From Sphingobacterium sp. UBA5670 (lineage in GTDB: Bacteria; Bacteroidota; Bacteroidia; Sphingobacteriales; Sphingobacteriaceae): a stretch of 64,000 nt of DNA. The number at the start of each line of letters is the position of its first letter. Position 1 is the stretch's first letter. Made by a program: the position numbers and the translations under genes. Location of the stretch: positions 184,163 to 248,162 of the forward strand of contig NZ_DIIM01000010.1 in the NCBI RefSeq assembly GCF_002420705.1, written 5' to 3'. Positions 34,524 to 43,402 of this stretch are shown piece after piece. The notes beneath the pieces are model-generated. The model searched no databases. It was not told the DNA's origin and saw only the letters and a program-made list of their open reading frames with translations.

Positions 34524-35486
34524 GTGAAAAGAAGAATTTTTGAATCGCTAATTGATAGGTATCTGCATAAGAAAGCCAACAAGGCTGAGCAGTCCCTGAT
34601 CGATCAATGGTATGATACACTTGATCAGGAAGAACTCCCTGTTGAGGAAGTAGATGAGGTCCAGTTGTGGGAGAAAATACAAGAACGTATTAGAAGTACT
34701 GCTCCTAAAAAATCAATGGTTCGGAAAATAAGCTATTGGAGCGGAGCCGTTGCCGCAAGCCTACTGTTATGCTTTGGTATTTTATTTTGGAAACAACAGC
34801 ATGAGCTTAATTTAATTGCAAAAGAAACGCATTTAGAACCGGGTTACCGGATTTTTGAAACAGGGGCCTCGCAACGTAAACGGGTGCTTTTGGCCGACGG
34901 ATCAACTGTTGTAATGAATGCCTATTCCAAAATTAAATTGGATACGGTTTCTTATGACAGGAGGGACCGTGTTGTGGAGCTTCTTGCCGGAGAGGCGTTT
35001 TTTGAGGTCAAGAAAGATTCTGCGAAAGCTTTTATTGTGAATGCACAGGAAATACAGACAAGAGTATTGGGGACCTCATTCACGGTGAAAAATTATGCTG
35101 AATTGGATGATATATCGGTGTCTGTATTTACAGGTAAAGTGCAGGTTACTACCAATAATAATTCACTGGGTGTGTTGACTCGTGGCGAAGAGATTCGATA
35201 TTCCAAAAATAGTCATCATAGTAATTCAAGAGCTTTTGATTTGGCAACACGTAATAGCTGGATTGAGGGAAGAGTTTACCTTAAGCAAAGTAGTTTTGCC
35301 GAATTGGCCCTGGCGGTAAAAAATATCTATGATGTGGATATTAAAACTGATGACCAACGGATTGCCCAACAACGGTATAGCATGCCGATATCAAAGCAGC
35401 TGTCATGGTCAGCAACGTTGGAAAGTATTAAGGCAATTCACCATAATAAATCCAGAAAGGAGGGCAGGATAGTGCATATTTATTAA
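34524..35486 (+). CDS. FecR-type anti-sigma factor
   Basis: A 320-residue membrane protein that starts with GTG at 34524. An N-terminal cytoplasmic segment (about 1-70) holds the sigma partner, one transmembrane helix follows (about 71-88), then a periplasmic FecR domain (about 95-195: ETGASQRKRVLLADGSTVVMN, LAGEAFFEVKKDSAKAFIVN) and a C-terminal DUF4974-like part (about 245-310). In this family a loaded receptor signals through the STN domain to FecR, which then frees or activates the ECF sigma factor. It sits between the sigma gene and the receptor gene, as expected. Confidence 0.92.
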   Translation: MKRRIFESLIDRYLHKKANKAEQSLIDQWYDTLDQEELPVEEVDEVQLWEKIQERIRSTAPKKSMVRKISYWSGAVAASLLLCFGILFWKQQHELNLIAKETHLEPGYRIFETGASQRKRVLLADGSTVVMNAYSKIKLDTVSYDRRDRVVELLAGEAFFEVKKDSAKAFIVNAQEIQTRVLGTSFTVKNYAELDDISVSVFTGKVQVTTNNNSLGVLTRGEEIRYSKNSHHSNSRAFDLATRNSWIEGRVYLKQSSFAELALAVKNIYDVDIKTDDQRIAQQRYSMPISKQLSWSATLESIKAIHHNKSRKEGRIVHIY

Positions 35487-35501
35487 TTCGGGGATAAAAA
35501 A

Positions 35502-35529
35502 AGAGCTGACGACGGCCATCGTCAGCTCT
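35502..35529. terminator. hairpin between fecR-like gene and receptor gene
   Basis: A perfect 11-bp stem AGAGCTGACGA with its complement around CGGCCA. The T run lies only on the reverse strand (A7 precedes it on the forward strand), so it looks like a reverse-strand terminator although no reverse gene is near. On the forward strand it may act as an mRNA stability or pausing element that separates the regulators from the receptor. Confidence 0.6.
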
Positions 35530-35606
35530 GAATCATACACCATTTGGAGATGGTATAAATAACATATACAACAACTTATAGAGATATTATATACGCATAC
35601 AAATTT

Positions 35607-38600
35607 ATGAAATTTAAGCAATACGTTACGCAAAACGATATTAAGTTTATGATAAGGACATCGTTGGTAGGTTTACTTCTTTCGATCGCGTCGGCCGAAA
35701 TGCTTTTAGCTTCGGGTGCATACGGTCAGTTACTCAATAAAAAGATCACAGTTTCTTTTAATGAATCCAACATTCCTGCGGCTTTCGAGTGTTTGGAATC
35801 CCATAATATACATATCGCTTTTGATGCAGCGAAATATAATCTGACAAAGAAAAAGGTAAATGCCAAAATTTTTCAAAGTAACAGTGTTCGGGATATCATG
35901 CATTATCTGCTCAAGGAAACGAACTTGATGGCACATGACAACGGTGTTTATATTACTTTGGTCGAAAAACCGGTACAGCAGGATGGGCGCATCTCAGGTA
36001 AAGTGATTGATGATCGAGGTCAGCCTTTGGTCGGTGCCAGCATCAAATTGATCGGTGTCAATAAATCAACCCAAAGTGGTATCGATGGTAGCTATGTTTT
36101 GATTGCTGAACCGGGAACCTACATACTGGAAGTCAGTTATCTCTCTTACCAGACCCAACGTATTGAGGGGGTCAAAATACAGGCCGGACAACGGACGGGT
36201 TTAAACATTGCTATGAAGACGCAAGTAAATGCGCTAGAAACGGCTGTTGTCAGTGTATCGTTTAGAAAAGCTTCCGTAGCCGGATTGTATGCGGCACAAA
36301 AAAACGCCGCATCGGTGACCGATGGTATTTCTGCGGAGCAGATCGCCCGTACACCGGATAATGATATGGGGCAGGTTTTGAAACGTGTTACCGGATTGAC
36401 GACTGTTAATAACCGGAATGTCATTGTACGGGGGATGTCCGACCGCTACAATCAGGCCATGTTGGACGGTGTGGTGATTCCCAGCACGTCGCAAAATAGA
36501 CGTGATTTTTCGTTTGATATTATTCCGACTGAGATGGTAAGTTCTGTGGTCGTTAATAAAACAGCAACACCGGATGTGTCGGCAGAATTCTCCGGTGGAC
36601 AGGTTTCGGTGAATACATTAGACATTCCAGATGAGAATTTTACCACAATTCAATACGGATTAGGGGGGAATTCCCGCACAACAGGAAAAGACTTTTACCG
36701 GCTTGGGGAACGGAAAACATCAGAATTTTTTGGTTTTAACTCTTCATCTTCCAAACAGCCTGAAGGTATGCTTCCTTGGTTTTGGAACGGTGAAGCACGA
36801 CGTTTAGATGCTCCTCCGGGATATATTTTGAATGATCCTAAGCTAAATGAGGAGTTCCTGATGCCTGGTTCAAATCTGAGGTATAATGATGTCGATGCCA
36901 TCGCGCAGTCAAAACTTGTCAACGCCGATGGATTGAAATTATATCGATATAAAGCCAGTCCAAATCAAAATTTAAGGTTTGCATTGGGAAGGCGTTATAA
37001 TTTATCGCAAGGATTGCTGTTTGGTTTCTCTGCTTCTGCAAACATTCGGAATGAACAGAACATCATCCCTTTCAATAATGTCAGAGGGTCTAATATCACT
37101 AATTTATACGGGGAAAAACAGCATATGATAGAGAGTGACACTATTGGTCAGAATGGTGCCGGGACATCCTATCGTTTTAACAGCAGCAGTGGATTGGTTG
37201 CTAATTTTGGATTAAAAGGGCAAGATTTCAGGCTAGCTTTTAAAAATATGTATGCCCGTACCTTTAATAACAACTATAGTGAAAACGTCCGGTCAGTTTT
37301 TACAAATTTAAGTAACCCACCAACCAAAAATCAATATCAATTGCCTGAGGCAATGTCTTTACAGCAGCATCAATTGAGCGGGGAGTATCAATTGCCTTGG
37401 AATGTAAAAGCTGAGGGGATGTTTGCTTATAATAGAATCAAACAGCAGATTTTGGATGAGCGAAAATTGCGTTATGGATTGACGACGGTACTGGATGGAA
37501 ATTATATATTTCAAAGTCCCAATTTATTGAGTCTTTCCAATTGGTCTAACCATTCGGAAATAGGGTTCGATTCTCGCATGTGGACCGAAATTAATGAACA
37601 TGACCTTAATTGGGCAATGGCCTTTTCACGCCTCTTTGGTTCAGGAACTTCTGTGAGTACACGAATTAAAGTAGGTTACCAGGGCTGGAAAAAAAATAGA
37701 GATCTCTCCGTTTTTCGTGTACTGCCATTTACCAGATCTTATATGCCTGATGACCCGTCTAAAGCTGCTCCGCCGATAGAAATGCCTTATGATGTATTGT
37801 TATCTACCGATCACATTGGTAATGGAATTGGTCAGGCGTATTATTATCCGGAACCTATAGGGGGGAATGTCTACGATGGGACAATGAGTTCGCACGCCGG
37901 ATATTTAATGTTTGATCAGAAATTCTGGAATAAGCTAAGACTCGTTTATGGCTTCCGTGCAGAGTATTACAACTTACAAAATCGTCAGGATGAAATGTTT
38001 AGGAAACAGAACGGCGATCCTAATTCAGATAACAATAAGCTTCTTTTATATAAACTTATGATCCGTGAAAGAAACTGGAAAATATTGCCATCCATCAATG
38101 CAACCTACAGTTTGAGTAATACTTTTAATTTGAGGGGAAGTTATTCAAAAACGGCTATTCGTCCTGATTTTCGCGAAACTGGTTTTTTTGGATTTTATGA
38201 TTTTGAGTTGGATGCGGTTATATCAGGAGACAATGTGGAGTCAACTTTTATCGATAATGTGGACCTGCGTTTGGAATGGTATCCGAGTCCAGGTGAAATC
38301 ATATCCCTGACAGGATTTTATAAATACTTAGACAAACCGATAGAATTGATAGAAAATGAAGATGTCAGCCCTGGCAGTGCATATGTTTTCAATAATATGG
38401 AGTCTGCGAAAAATATGGGGTTAGAATTTGAAATTCGCAAAAACCTAAGTTTTTTCGGTGAAGCAGAATGGCTTTCTAAAGCTTTTATCAGTGCAAACGG
38501 CACTTTGTTAAAGTCTGAAGTTAATGCATTGAGCCAATGGCGACATAAGCTTGTTGATAATGTTACAGTCGCAGAACGAGAAAAGAATAGAGCACCAAAC

Positions 38601-39020
38601 CAAGATCGGCCATTAATGGGACAATCGCCCTGGCTATTGAACTTAGGAATCGGTTATTGGGGGGATGATTTTGGTATAACAACTAGCTATAATCACAGGG
38701 GCTATCGTACAAATACCGCTTCTGTCAATCCGAATAGAGTTGAGTATGAACTTGCACCAAAACAACTCGATCTTCAGCTCTACAAACGTTTTTTAAGTCA
38801 GCAATTAGAAGTGAAATTCAATGCAGCTAATCTCTTAGATGAGTGGACTAGGTATTATCAGAATCAATCTGCGTATAGTGAATCTATTGGAGGAAATGGC
38901 GAAAAAATCTTTGAGCTTGTCAGGGGGGATAATAAATATAATAGAGCAGATGACGATATTATAACCTATCGTAAAAAAGATGGAAGGAGATTTAATCTTT
39001 CGGTGACGTATAGCTTTTAA
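35607..39020 (+). CDS. TonB-dependent receptor with STN signalling domain
   Basis: A 1137-residue receptor. After the signal region (about 1-41) an STN domain (about 45-115, KITVSFNESNIPAAFECLES and YLLKETNLMAHDNGVYITL) links it to the FecR protein. A carboxypeptidase-like domain (about 125-205, GRISGKVIDDRGQPLVGASI), a plug (about 215-335 with VIVRGMSDRYNQAMLDG and TATPDVSAEFSGGQV) and a beta-barrel ending FNLSVTYSF follow. Plug and barrel are clearly paralogous to the receptor at 20511. It should be both transporter and sensor, turning on its own cassette through the sigma factor. The ligand is unknown. Confidence 0.92.
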   Translation: MKFKQYVTQNDIKFMIRTSLVGLLLSIASAEMLLASGAYGQLLNKKITVSFNESNIPAAFECLESHNIHIAFDAAKYNLTKKKVNAKIFQSNSVRDIMHYLLKETNLMAHDNGVYITLVEKPVQQDGRISGKVIDDRGQPLVGASIKLIGVNKSTQSGIDGSYVLIAEPGTYILEVSYLSYQTQRIEGVKIQAGQRTGLNIAMKTQVNALETAVVSVSFRKASVAGLYAAQKNAASVTDGISAEQIARTPDNDMGQVLKRVTGLTTVNNRNVIVRGMSDRYNQAMLDGVVIPSTSQNRRDFSFDIIPTEMVSSVVVNKTATPDVSAEFSGGQVSVNTLDIPDENFTTIQYGLGGNSRTTGKDFYRLGERKTSEFFGFNSSSSKQPEGMLPWFWNGEARRLDAPPGYILNDPKLNEEFLMPGSNLRYNDVDAIAQSKLVNADGLKLYRYKASPNQNLRFALGRRYNLSQGLLFGFSASANIRNEQNIIPFNNVRGSNITNLYGEKQHMIESDTIGQNGAGTSYRFNSSSGLVANFGLKGQDFRLAFKNMYARTFNNNYSENVRSVFTNLSNPPTKNQYQLPEAMSLQQHQLSGEYQLPWNVKAEGMFAYNRIKQQILDERKLRYGLTTVLDGNYIFQSPNLLSLSNWSNHSEIGFDSRMWTEINEHDLNWAMAFSRLFGSGTSVSTRIKVGYQGWKKNRDLSVFRVLPFTRSYMPDDPSKAAPPIEMPYDVLLSTDHIGNGIGQAYYYPEPIGGNVYDGTMSSHAGYLMFDQKFWNKLRLVYGFRAEYYNLQNRQDEMFRKQNGDPNSDNNKLLLYKLMIRERNWKILPSINATYSLSNTFNLRGSYSKTAIRPDFRETGFFGFYDFELDAVISGDNVESTFIDNVDLRLEWYPSPGEIISLTGFYKYLDKPIELIENEDVSPGSAYVFNNMESAKNMGLEFEIRKNLSFFGEAEWLSKAFISANGTLLKSEVNALSQWRHKLVDNVTVAEREKNRAPNQDRPLMGQSPWLLNLGIGYWGDDFGITTSYNHRGYRTNTASVNPNRVEYELAPKQLDLQLYKRFLSQQLEVKFNAANLLDEWTRYYQNQSAYSESIGGNGEKIFELVRGDNKYNRADDDIITYRKKDGRRFNLSVTYSF

Positions 39021-39237
39021 AATAAAAAGACTACTGCGCGAGGCAGTTTCATATCACTCTTTAATCATGTACACAAGTTCCGGGATTGTCCAGCGAGCAC
39101 AACAGGAAAAGAAAAATCGAAAACAGAAAACGGGTGAGTGAAAACAACTATGCAGCCTTATGAAATGCTATCCCATAGGGGTGCATAGTCTAAAAAATGA
39201 TCTTGTGATGGCAAAACTAGTAATTATTTAACACAAA

Positions 39238-40593
39238 ATGAAAAAAATCTTAACAGTAGCGAGCGTATGCGCAATCGCATTAGCTTCTTGTAACAAAGAC
39301 GACGTAGGACCTAATTCAGATTTGAATGCTGGTTTGCCAAACAAACCTCAGGCAACAATTCCAACAGATGCTGCCGGTATTATCACGAAAACAACGCTTT
39401 CTGCTGACACAGTATGGAAAATTGACGGTGTGGCATTTGTAAGACCAGGAGCGACATTAACTATTCAAGCTGGTACATATATTACCTCTGGAGTAACAAA
39501 AGCATATAATGATCAGATCACTGGATTAACACAAAATATCAAAGGTGTTTTAGTCGTGCCAAAGACAGCTAAATTGATCGCCAATGGTACTGCTGCTGCA
39601 CCGATCGTGTTTACTTCTCCAAATGCAGCTGGATCTCGTAATCCTGGTGATTTTGGAGGTGTGGTGTTGTTAGGGAATGCAACCACAAATCAGGCGTCCA
39701 CCAAGAGAATTGAAGGTATTCCTCAGCCTGTTGGAGTGGATGTAACCTATGGTGGTACAAATGCTGCCGATAATTCTGGTTCATTGAAATACGTGCGTAT
39801 AGAATTTGCTGGTTATAATTTAACTGCTGACAATGAGATTAATGGATTGACTTTAGGTGGTGTTGGTACAGGAACTACTTTGGAAAATATCCAAGTATCT
39901 TGGGGTAAAGATGATGGATTTGAATTCTTTGGGGGTACTGTCAATGCGAAATACCTGGTTGCCTTATCAAATGACGATGATGATTTTGATTTCGATCATG
40001 GGTATACAGGTACAATTCAATATGCGTTGTCTTTAAAGGATCCGAATTCGACAAACAGTACTTCTAGCGGTAGTTCTGATTCAAATGGTTTGGAGTCGGA
40101 TAATGAAGGTACGGCACCATATGCCGCTACACCCAAAACTCGTCCGGTATTAAAGAACTTTACGTTCCTTGGTATTAAAGATGTGACTGTGGCGAGTTCT
40201 AAATTGAAATTCGGTAACCGTTGGAGAAGAGCGACGGAGTATGATATCCAAAACTCAATTATCGCGGGTTATGCAACAGGTGCCGCTTTTCAGGATGGTG
40301 CAACAGGCACATTTACAGGTAATGTTGTGCATGCCTATACTGCAGCTTTTAGCGGAGCTACCCCGGCTGGAAACCAAACAAATGTTTCAACGGATGCTGC
40401 TGCTTATTTGAAACTGGCAGGTGGTGTTAATATTTTCTATTCAACAGGGACTACATTTAATCCTGCTTTCTTAAGACCATCGTCAACTTCACCTGCATAT
40501 GGTGATGGAAGTACAACTTATAAAGGTGCATTCCATCCGACAAACGCTCCTTGGACTGCAACCTGGACGCAATTTGCTCCAAAAACTTATTAA
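39238..40593 (+). CDS. beta-helix lipoprotein, partner of the STN receptor
   Basis: A 451-residue lipoprotein (lipobox LASC, lipid Cys about 18) and a paralogue of the protein at 23394. Shared blocks include YGGTNAADNSGSLKYVRIEF, DNEINGLTLGGVGTGTTLEN, FFGGTVNAKYLVALS and the acidic turn NDDDDFDFDHGYTG; both end in an HxxxAPWTATWTQF-like segment (APWTATWTQFAP here, DWTAGWTHFDP there). The repeated short strands indicate a right-handed beta-helix, probably displayed on the cell surface. It is 217 bases after the receptor gene, so it may have its own promoter. The role in ligand capture is inferred from position. Confidence 0.82.
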   Translation: MKKILTVASVCAIALASCNKDDVGPNSDLNAGLPNKPQATIPTDAAGIITKTTLSADTVWKIDGVAFVRPGATLTIQAGTYITSGVTKAYNDQITGLTQNIKGVLVVPKTAKLIANGTAAAPIVFTSPNAAGSRNPGDFGGVVLLGNATTNQASTKRIEGIPQPVGVDVTYGGTNAADNSGSLKYVRIEFAGYNLTADNEINGLTLGGVGTGTTLENIQVSWGKDDGFEFFGGTVNAKYLVALSNDDDDFDFDHGYTGTIQYALSLKDPNSTNSTSSGSSDSNGLESDNEGTAPYAATPKTRPVLKNFTFLGIKDVTVASSKLKFGNRWRRATEYDIQNSIIAGYATGAAFQDGATGTFTGNVVHAYTAAFSGATPAGNQTNVSTDAAAYLKLAGGVNIFYSTGTTFNPAFLRPSSTSPAYGDGSTTYKGAFHPTNAPWTATWTQFAPKTY

Positions 40594-40610
40594 TATTGAT
40601 TATTTAATTG

Positions 40611-40634
40611 AGTGAGCCATTTCTATGGCTCACT
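40611..40634 (+). terminator. hairpin between the beta-helix gene and the next lipoprotein gene
   Basis: AGTGAGCCA pairs with TGGCTCACT around TTTCTA and is followed by a T-rich tail (TCTTTATCCTTT). It also shows that the GTG at 40612, within the left arm, is not a start codon. Confidence 0.75.
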
Positions 40635-40650
40635 TCTTTATCCTTTATAT

Positions 40651-41457
40651 ATGATTAGAAATTTAGTTCTCTATTTTATCGCCCTTTGGGTTGGATCGTT
40701 GTTGTCTTCCTGCCAAAAAGGCGAACCTGTTTTAGAAACGGAAGAATTGGCTCGGATTGCTTTTAAAACCTATGGCACTGTGTCAGTAGATGTAAAAAGA
40801 GTAACTGTCGATGGAAAAGCAGCTAATCAAAGCAATACTAATTTTATTTTTATACGAAATAAAGATGCCGATTCTTCATTGGTCGTTGCGTATGATAGCA
40901 AGGATCAGGTTGTCCTAGAACAACGTCTCGCCCTCAAGTCAGGGTTAAATACTTTTGGTGTGCATAGCAAAAGTCCCATTGATCCTTCACTCGTTGTCGG
41001 GCCAAACCCCTTAGGAGATGATGTCGAATCGATTCCGGGTGTGAGGCAGGTAAAGATATTAAATTATAACCAGACGATTTCACCAAATGGCGAGCCGATT
41101 CGATTGGCGATTTATCAAGGTAAACCTGTGTTTGATGAAAGTTGGGGAATGGATTTGGTCAGATATGACGAAACTCCGATCCTGATTACTGGGTTGATAT
41201 CGGATAAAATCCCCGAAGAATTTATTAAAATACCAGTTGACCCCTATTTTCCAGCAAAGGCGCAGGTATTGGACAAGGATTCAAAACCAATCCTTATCGA
41301 TGGACAGAAGGTCTATCTGTTTTTTTTCTTTACGGTAGAAGACATAGGTATTGTATACTTCCCCCAAAAGGAACCCGATGCATATTTTGATGTTGATGCG
41401 GTGTCGGATATCGGTGGAATCGGTTTTGCCTTGGATGCGGTTTGGTTAAAAAAATAA
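40651..41457 (+). CDS. lipoprotein of unknown function (second cassette)
   Basis: A 268-residue lipoprotein with signal MIRNLVLYFIALWVGSLL and lipobox SSC (lipid Cys about 21). The start at 40651 is chosen because the longer frame from 40612 would run through a terminator hairpin and place residues before the signal sequence. The mature part is mostly beta-sheet with several aspartates and ends DIGGIGFALDAVWLKK. I do not recognise a family. It occupies the third position of the receptor/beta-helix cassette, as does the lipoprotein at 24961, but I see no clear similarity between the two. Confidence 0.75.
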   Translation: MIRNLVLYFIALWVGSLLSSCQKGEPVLETEELARIAFKTYGTVSVDVKRVTVDGKAANQSNTNFIFIRNKDADSSLVVAYDSKDQVVLEQRLALKSGLNTFGVHSKSPIDPSLVVGPNPLGDDVESIPGVRQVKILNYNQTISPNGEPIRLAIYQGKPVFDESWGMDLVRYDETPILITGLISDKIPEEFIKIPVDPYFPAKAQVLDKDSKPILIDGQKVYLFFFFTVEDIGIVYFPQKEPDAYFDVDAVSDIGGIGFALDAVWLKK

Positions 41458-41526
41458 AATGATTTAGAGGAAATATTGTGAAGTTAATAACTACTTTGTA
41501 GTTAAATCAATTATCATAAATTCATC

Positions 41527-41841
41527 ATGAAAGGGATCAATGCTATAAAACATCGTAATTTATTTGCTATCTCCCTGAAAATTCAGGGAGATGTAGATCA
41601 TGCCATTGATGCTGCTGCGCTGCTAGCTTTACGGAATGAAATGGCGGAGCTGAATGAACTTTATAGACAATATTTGGAACTGCTTCAGCAACTAGAGGGG
41701 CTAGTGCGGGACTATGAATCGAAAGAACGTACGATACGTTCTGAAATCTTAGCACGCTCTCTTCGCAAATTAGCCAAAAACGGACAAACTGGAGCTGATC
41801 TCCGTCATATCATTATTTCACTGAATTCCTGTGCGCATTAA
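41527..41841 (+). CDS. small coiled-coil protein, hypothetical
   Basis: A 104-residue predicted cytoplasmic protein without signal or membrane helix. Residues of about 25-80 are strongly helical with leucine/glutamate heptads (ALRNEMAELNELYRQYLELL), a likely coiled coil, then a basic segment RSLRKLAKNG. I do not recognise a family. Support comes from an in-frame ATG, coding-like composition and a tight fit (5 bases) before the convergent S41 gene. It could be a false call. Confidence 0.45.
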   Translation: MKGINAIKHRNLFAISLKIQGDVDHAIDAAALLALRNEMAELNELYRQYLELLQQLEGLVRDYESKERTIRSEILARSLRKLAKNGQTGADLRHIIISLNSCAH

Positions 41842-41846
41842 GGTAA

Positions 41847-43205
41847 TTAGTTTTCAGACTTGATCGGTTTGTTGACTACAATGGGCATCTCCTGATAGCT
41901 GCTGCCTATATATTTGGGCTTCAACGTTGGGGTTGGTTCAATTGTAGTAACAGCGCCTTTAGCCAGGATATTTTTAACATTGATAGTTTGTAATACTTCC
42001 TGAATCAAGGGATCCCTGCTATCGCCTATAGGAACCAAGGGTAGAAAAGCAAATTCATCGGTCACTTTTGAAGGTGCAATTCCATCGCTATAATCTCCCT
42101 GTCCCACTTTATTGTAGATTTTATAGATCATGGGGATCAAATGCCAGGCACGTTCGGTACCGCGTATGTCCTCTGGAGTTACTATTGTTGTTGAGGCCAT
42201 ATCTTTACCAAATGTTTTATCACCGACTTGAATGATATCTACATAAGGCTTCAATCCATTGATTAGCATTTCAGCCGCAGAGGCTGTATTTGACCCTGTG
42301 AGCATATAAATTCGTTTTAAATGTAAACCTTGTTTTAGAACATCTTTTGCTGAAAATGAATAGCCGTCGGGCTGACCTTGCAGTGCTGTTGCGAAGCTGT
42401 CTTCTCTATTTTTGATATTTTTGTTGCCTTGGTATTTGGCAAAAATGTCGTTTTCCTTGATGTCTGCCAGTAAGAGTGCACAAAATGAGGCGAAAGCAAC
42501 CTGTCCGCCGGGGTTGTAACGTAAATCGACAATAAGTTCTTGTGCCTGTTGGGACTTGAAATTTTGGACCGCTTCCAATAACGGATATGCTCCACTAAAG
42601 TCAAATTGACTTAAAAACATATAGCCTACTGTGGGGGAGGAGGAGATGAGTTTAGCGGTATAGAGAACGGGCTGCGAAATATAGGAAGAAGGCAAATGAA
42701 ATATTTTGCCATCGTTTCGCGTCAAATGCATTGTCGGTAAAAGCAAGGATTTGCTTAGTAGCGATTTCAAGTTGCTGTGGTCGATGGGCTCGTTGTTGAT
42801 GTGGCTTATGCTGTCTCCCCGCTTGAGCCCCATTAAATCCCCTTCACTGAAAGGGACCACTTGGGTGACCAGTTGGATGGTTTCTGACTGATTTTGTAAT
42901 TGGACCATATCGAACCCAAAAGTGTTCGTCAGCGTATTGCCATAGGTGTCGCTGTTGAGTGTCTGTAATATGCTGGAATAATGGTCATCTTGAAATAAGA
43001 GACTTTTAAAAAAAAGATCTGGAGCTAGCTGGTAATCGTTTTTTTGTGTGATTTTTTCGGTCCAGTAATAATATTGCCGCATTTGTGTCATTGTCCATTC
43101 ATTGATCGTTTCATTTGATCCTGGTTTGTTCAATGGTGGATCCTTTTCGCAAGAGGAAAAGATCAACGAAAAGAAAGCCAAAAAAAGAGCTTGTGGTTTA
43201 CGCAT
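41847..43205 (-). CDS. S41 family (C-terminal processing) peptidase, lipoprotein
   Basis: A 452-residue lipoprotein (lipobox FSSC, lipid Cys about 19). It has a PDZ-like domain (about 95-160, VVPFSEGDLMGLKRGDSISHINNEPI) and a tail-specific protease domain with LRYNPGGQVAFASF, the catalytic Ser in NTASAAEMLINGL and the Lys in VGDKTFGKDM. Thus the Ser/Lys dyad of family S41 is intact. Such lipoproteins degrade or process envelope proteins in the periplasm or at the surface; the target is unknown. It is a single gene, convergent to the small coiled-coil gene. Confidence 0.9.
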   Translation of the reverse strand: MRKPQALFLAFFSLIFSSCEKDPPLNKPGSNETINEWTMTQMRQYYYWTEKITQKNDYQLAPDLFFKSLLFQDDHYSSILQTLNSDTYGNTLTNTFGFDMVQLQNQSETIQLVTQVVPFSEGDLMGLKRGDSISHINNEPIDHSNLKSLLSKSLLLPTMHLTRNDGKIFHLPSSYISQPVLYTAKLISSSPTVGYMFLSQFDFSGAYPLLEAVQNFKSQQAQELIVDLRYNPGGQVAFASFCALLLADIKENDIFAKYQGNKNIKNREDSFATALQGQPDGYSFSAKDVLKQGLHLKRIYMLTGSNTASAAEMLINGLKPYVDIIQVGDKTFGKDMASTTIVTPEDIRGTERAWHLIPMIYKIYNKVGQGDYSDGIAPSKVTDEFAFLPLVPIGDSRDPLIQEVLQTINVKNILAKGAVTTIEPTPTLKPKYIGSSYQEMPIVVNKPIKSEN

Positions 43206-43348
43206 TTTTTAATTTTGCTTTATTAAAAATACGGATTAAGTTATTTATTTTGGAGTTATCTTTTTGTTATTCAGATGTTTATTTACTTTAAACAAGGCTT
43301 TTTTAATAGTGGTTATGAAATGAAGAGCAGACTGTCTACTGGACAAAA

Positions 43349-43376
43349 AAAGGCATCACGGTCAAGTGATGCCTTT
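43349..43376 (-). terminator. intrinsic terminator of the first OmpA gene
   Basis: AAAGGCATCAC pairs with GTGATGCCTTT around a 6-nt loop; on the reverse strand a T run follows. It lies 27 bases past the stop of the OmpA gene at 43403. Confidence 0.88.
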
Positions 43377-43402
43377 GGCTTGTATATATCGAAATAGATC
43401 GA

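Noticed and set aside
40612..40650. GTG start for the lipoprotein gene at 40651
   Set aside because: The codon lies inside a terminator-like hairpin and would place extra residues before the lipoprotein signal.
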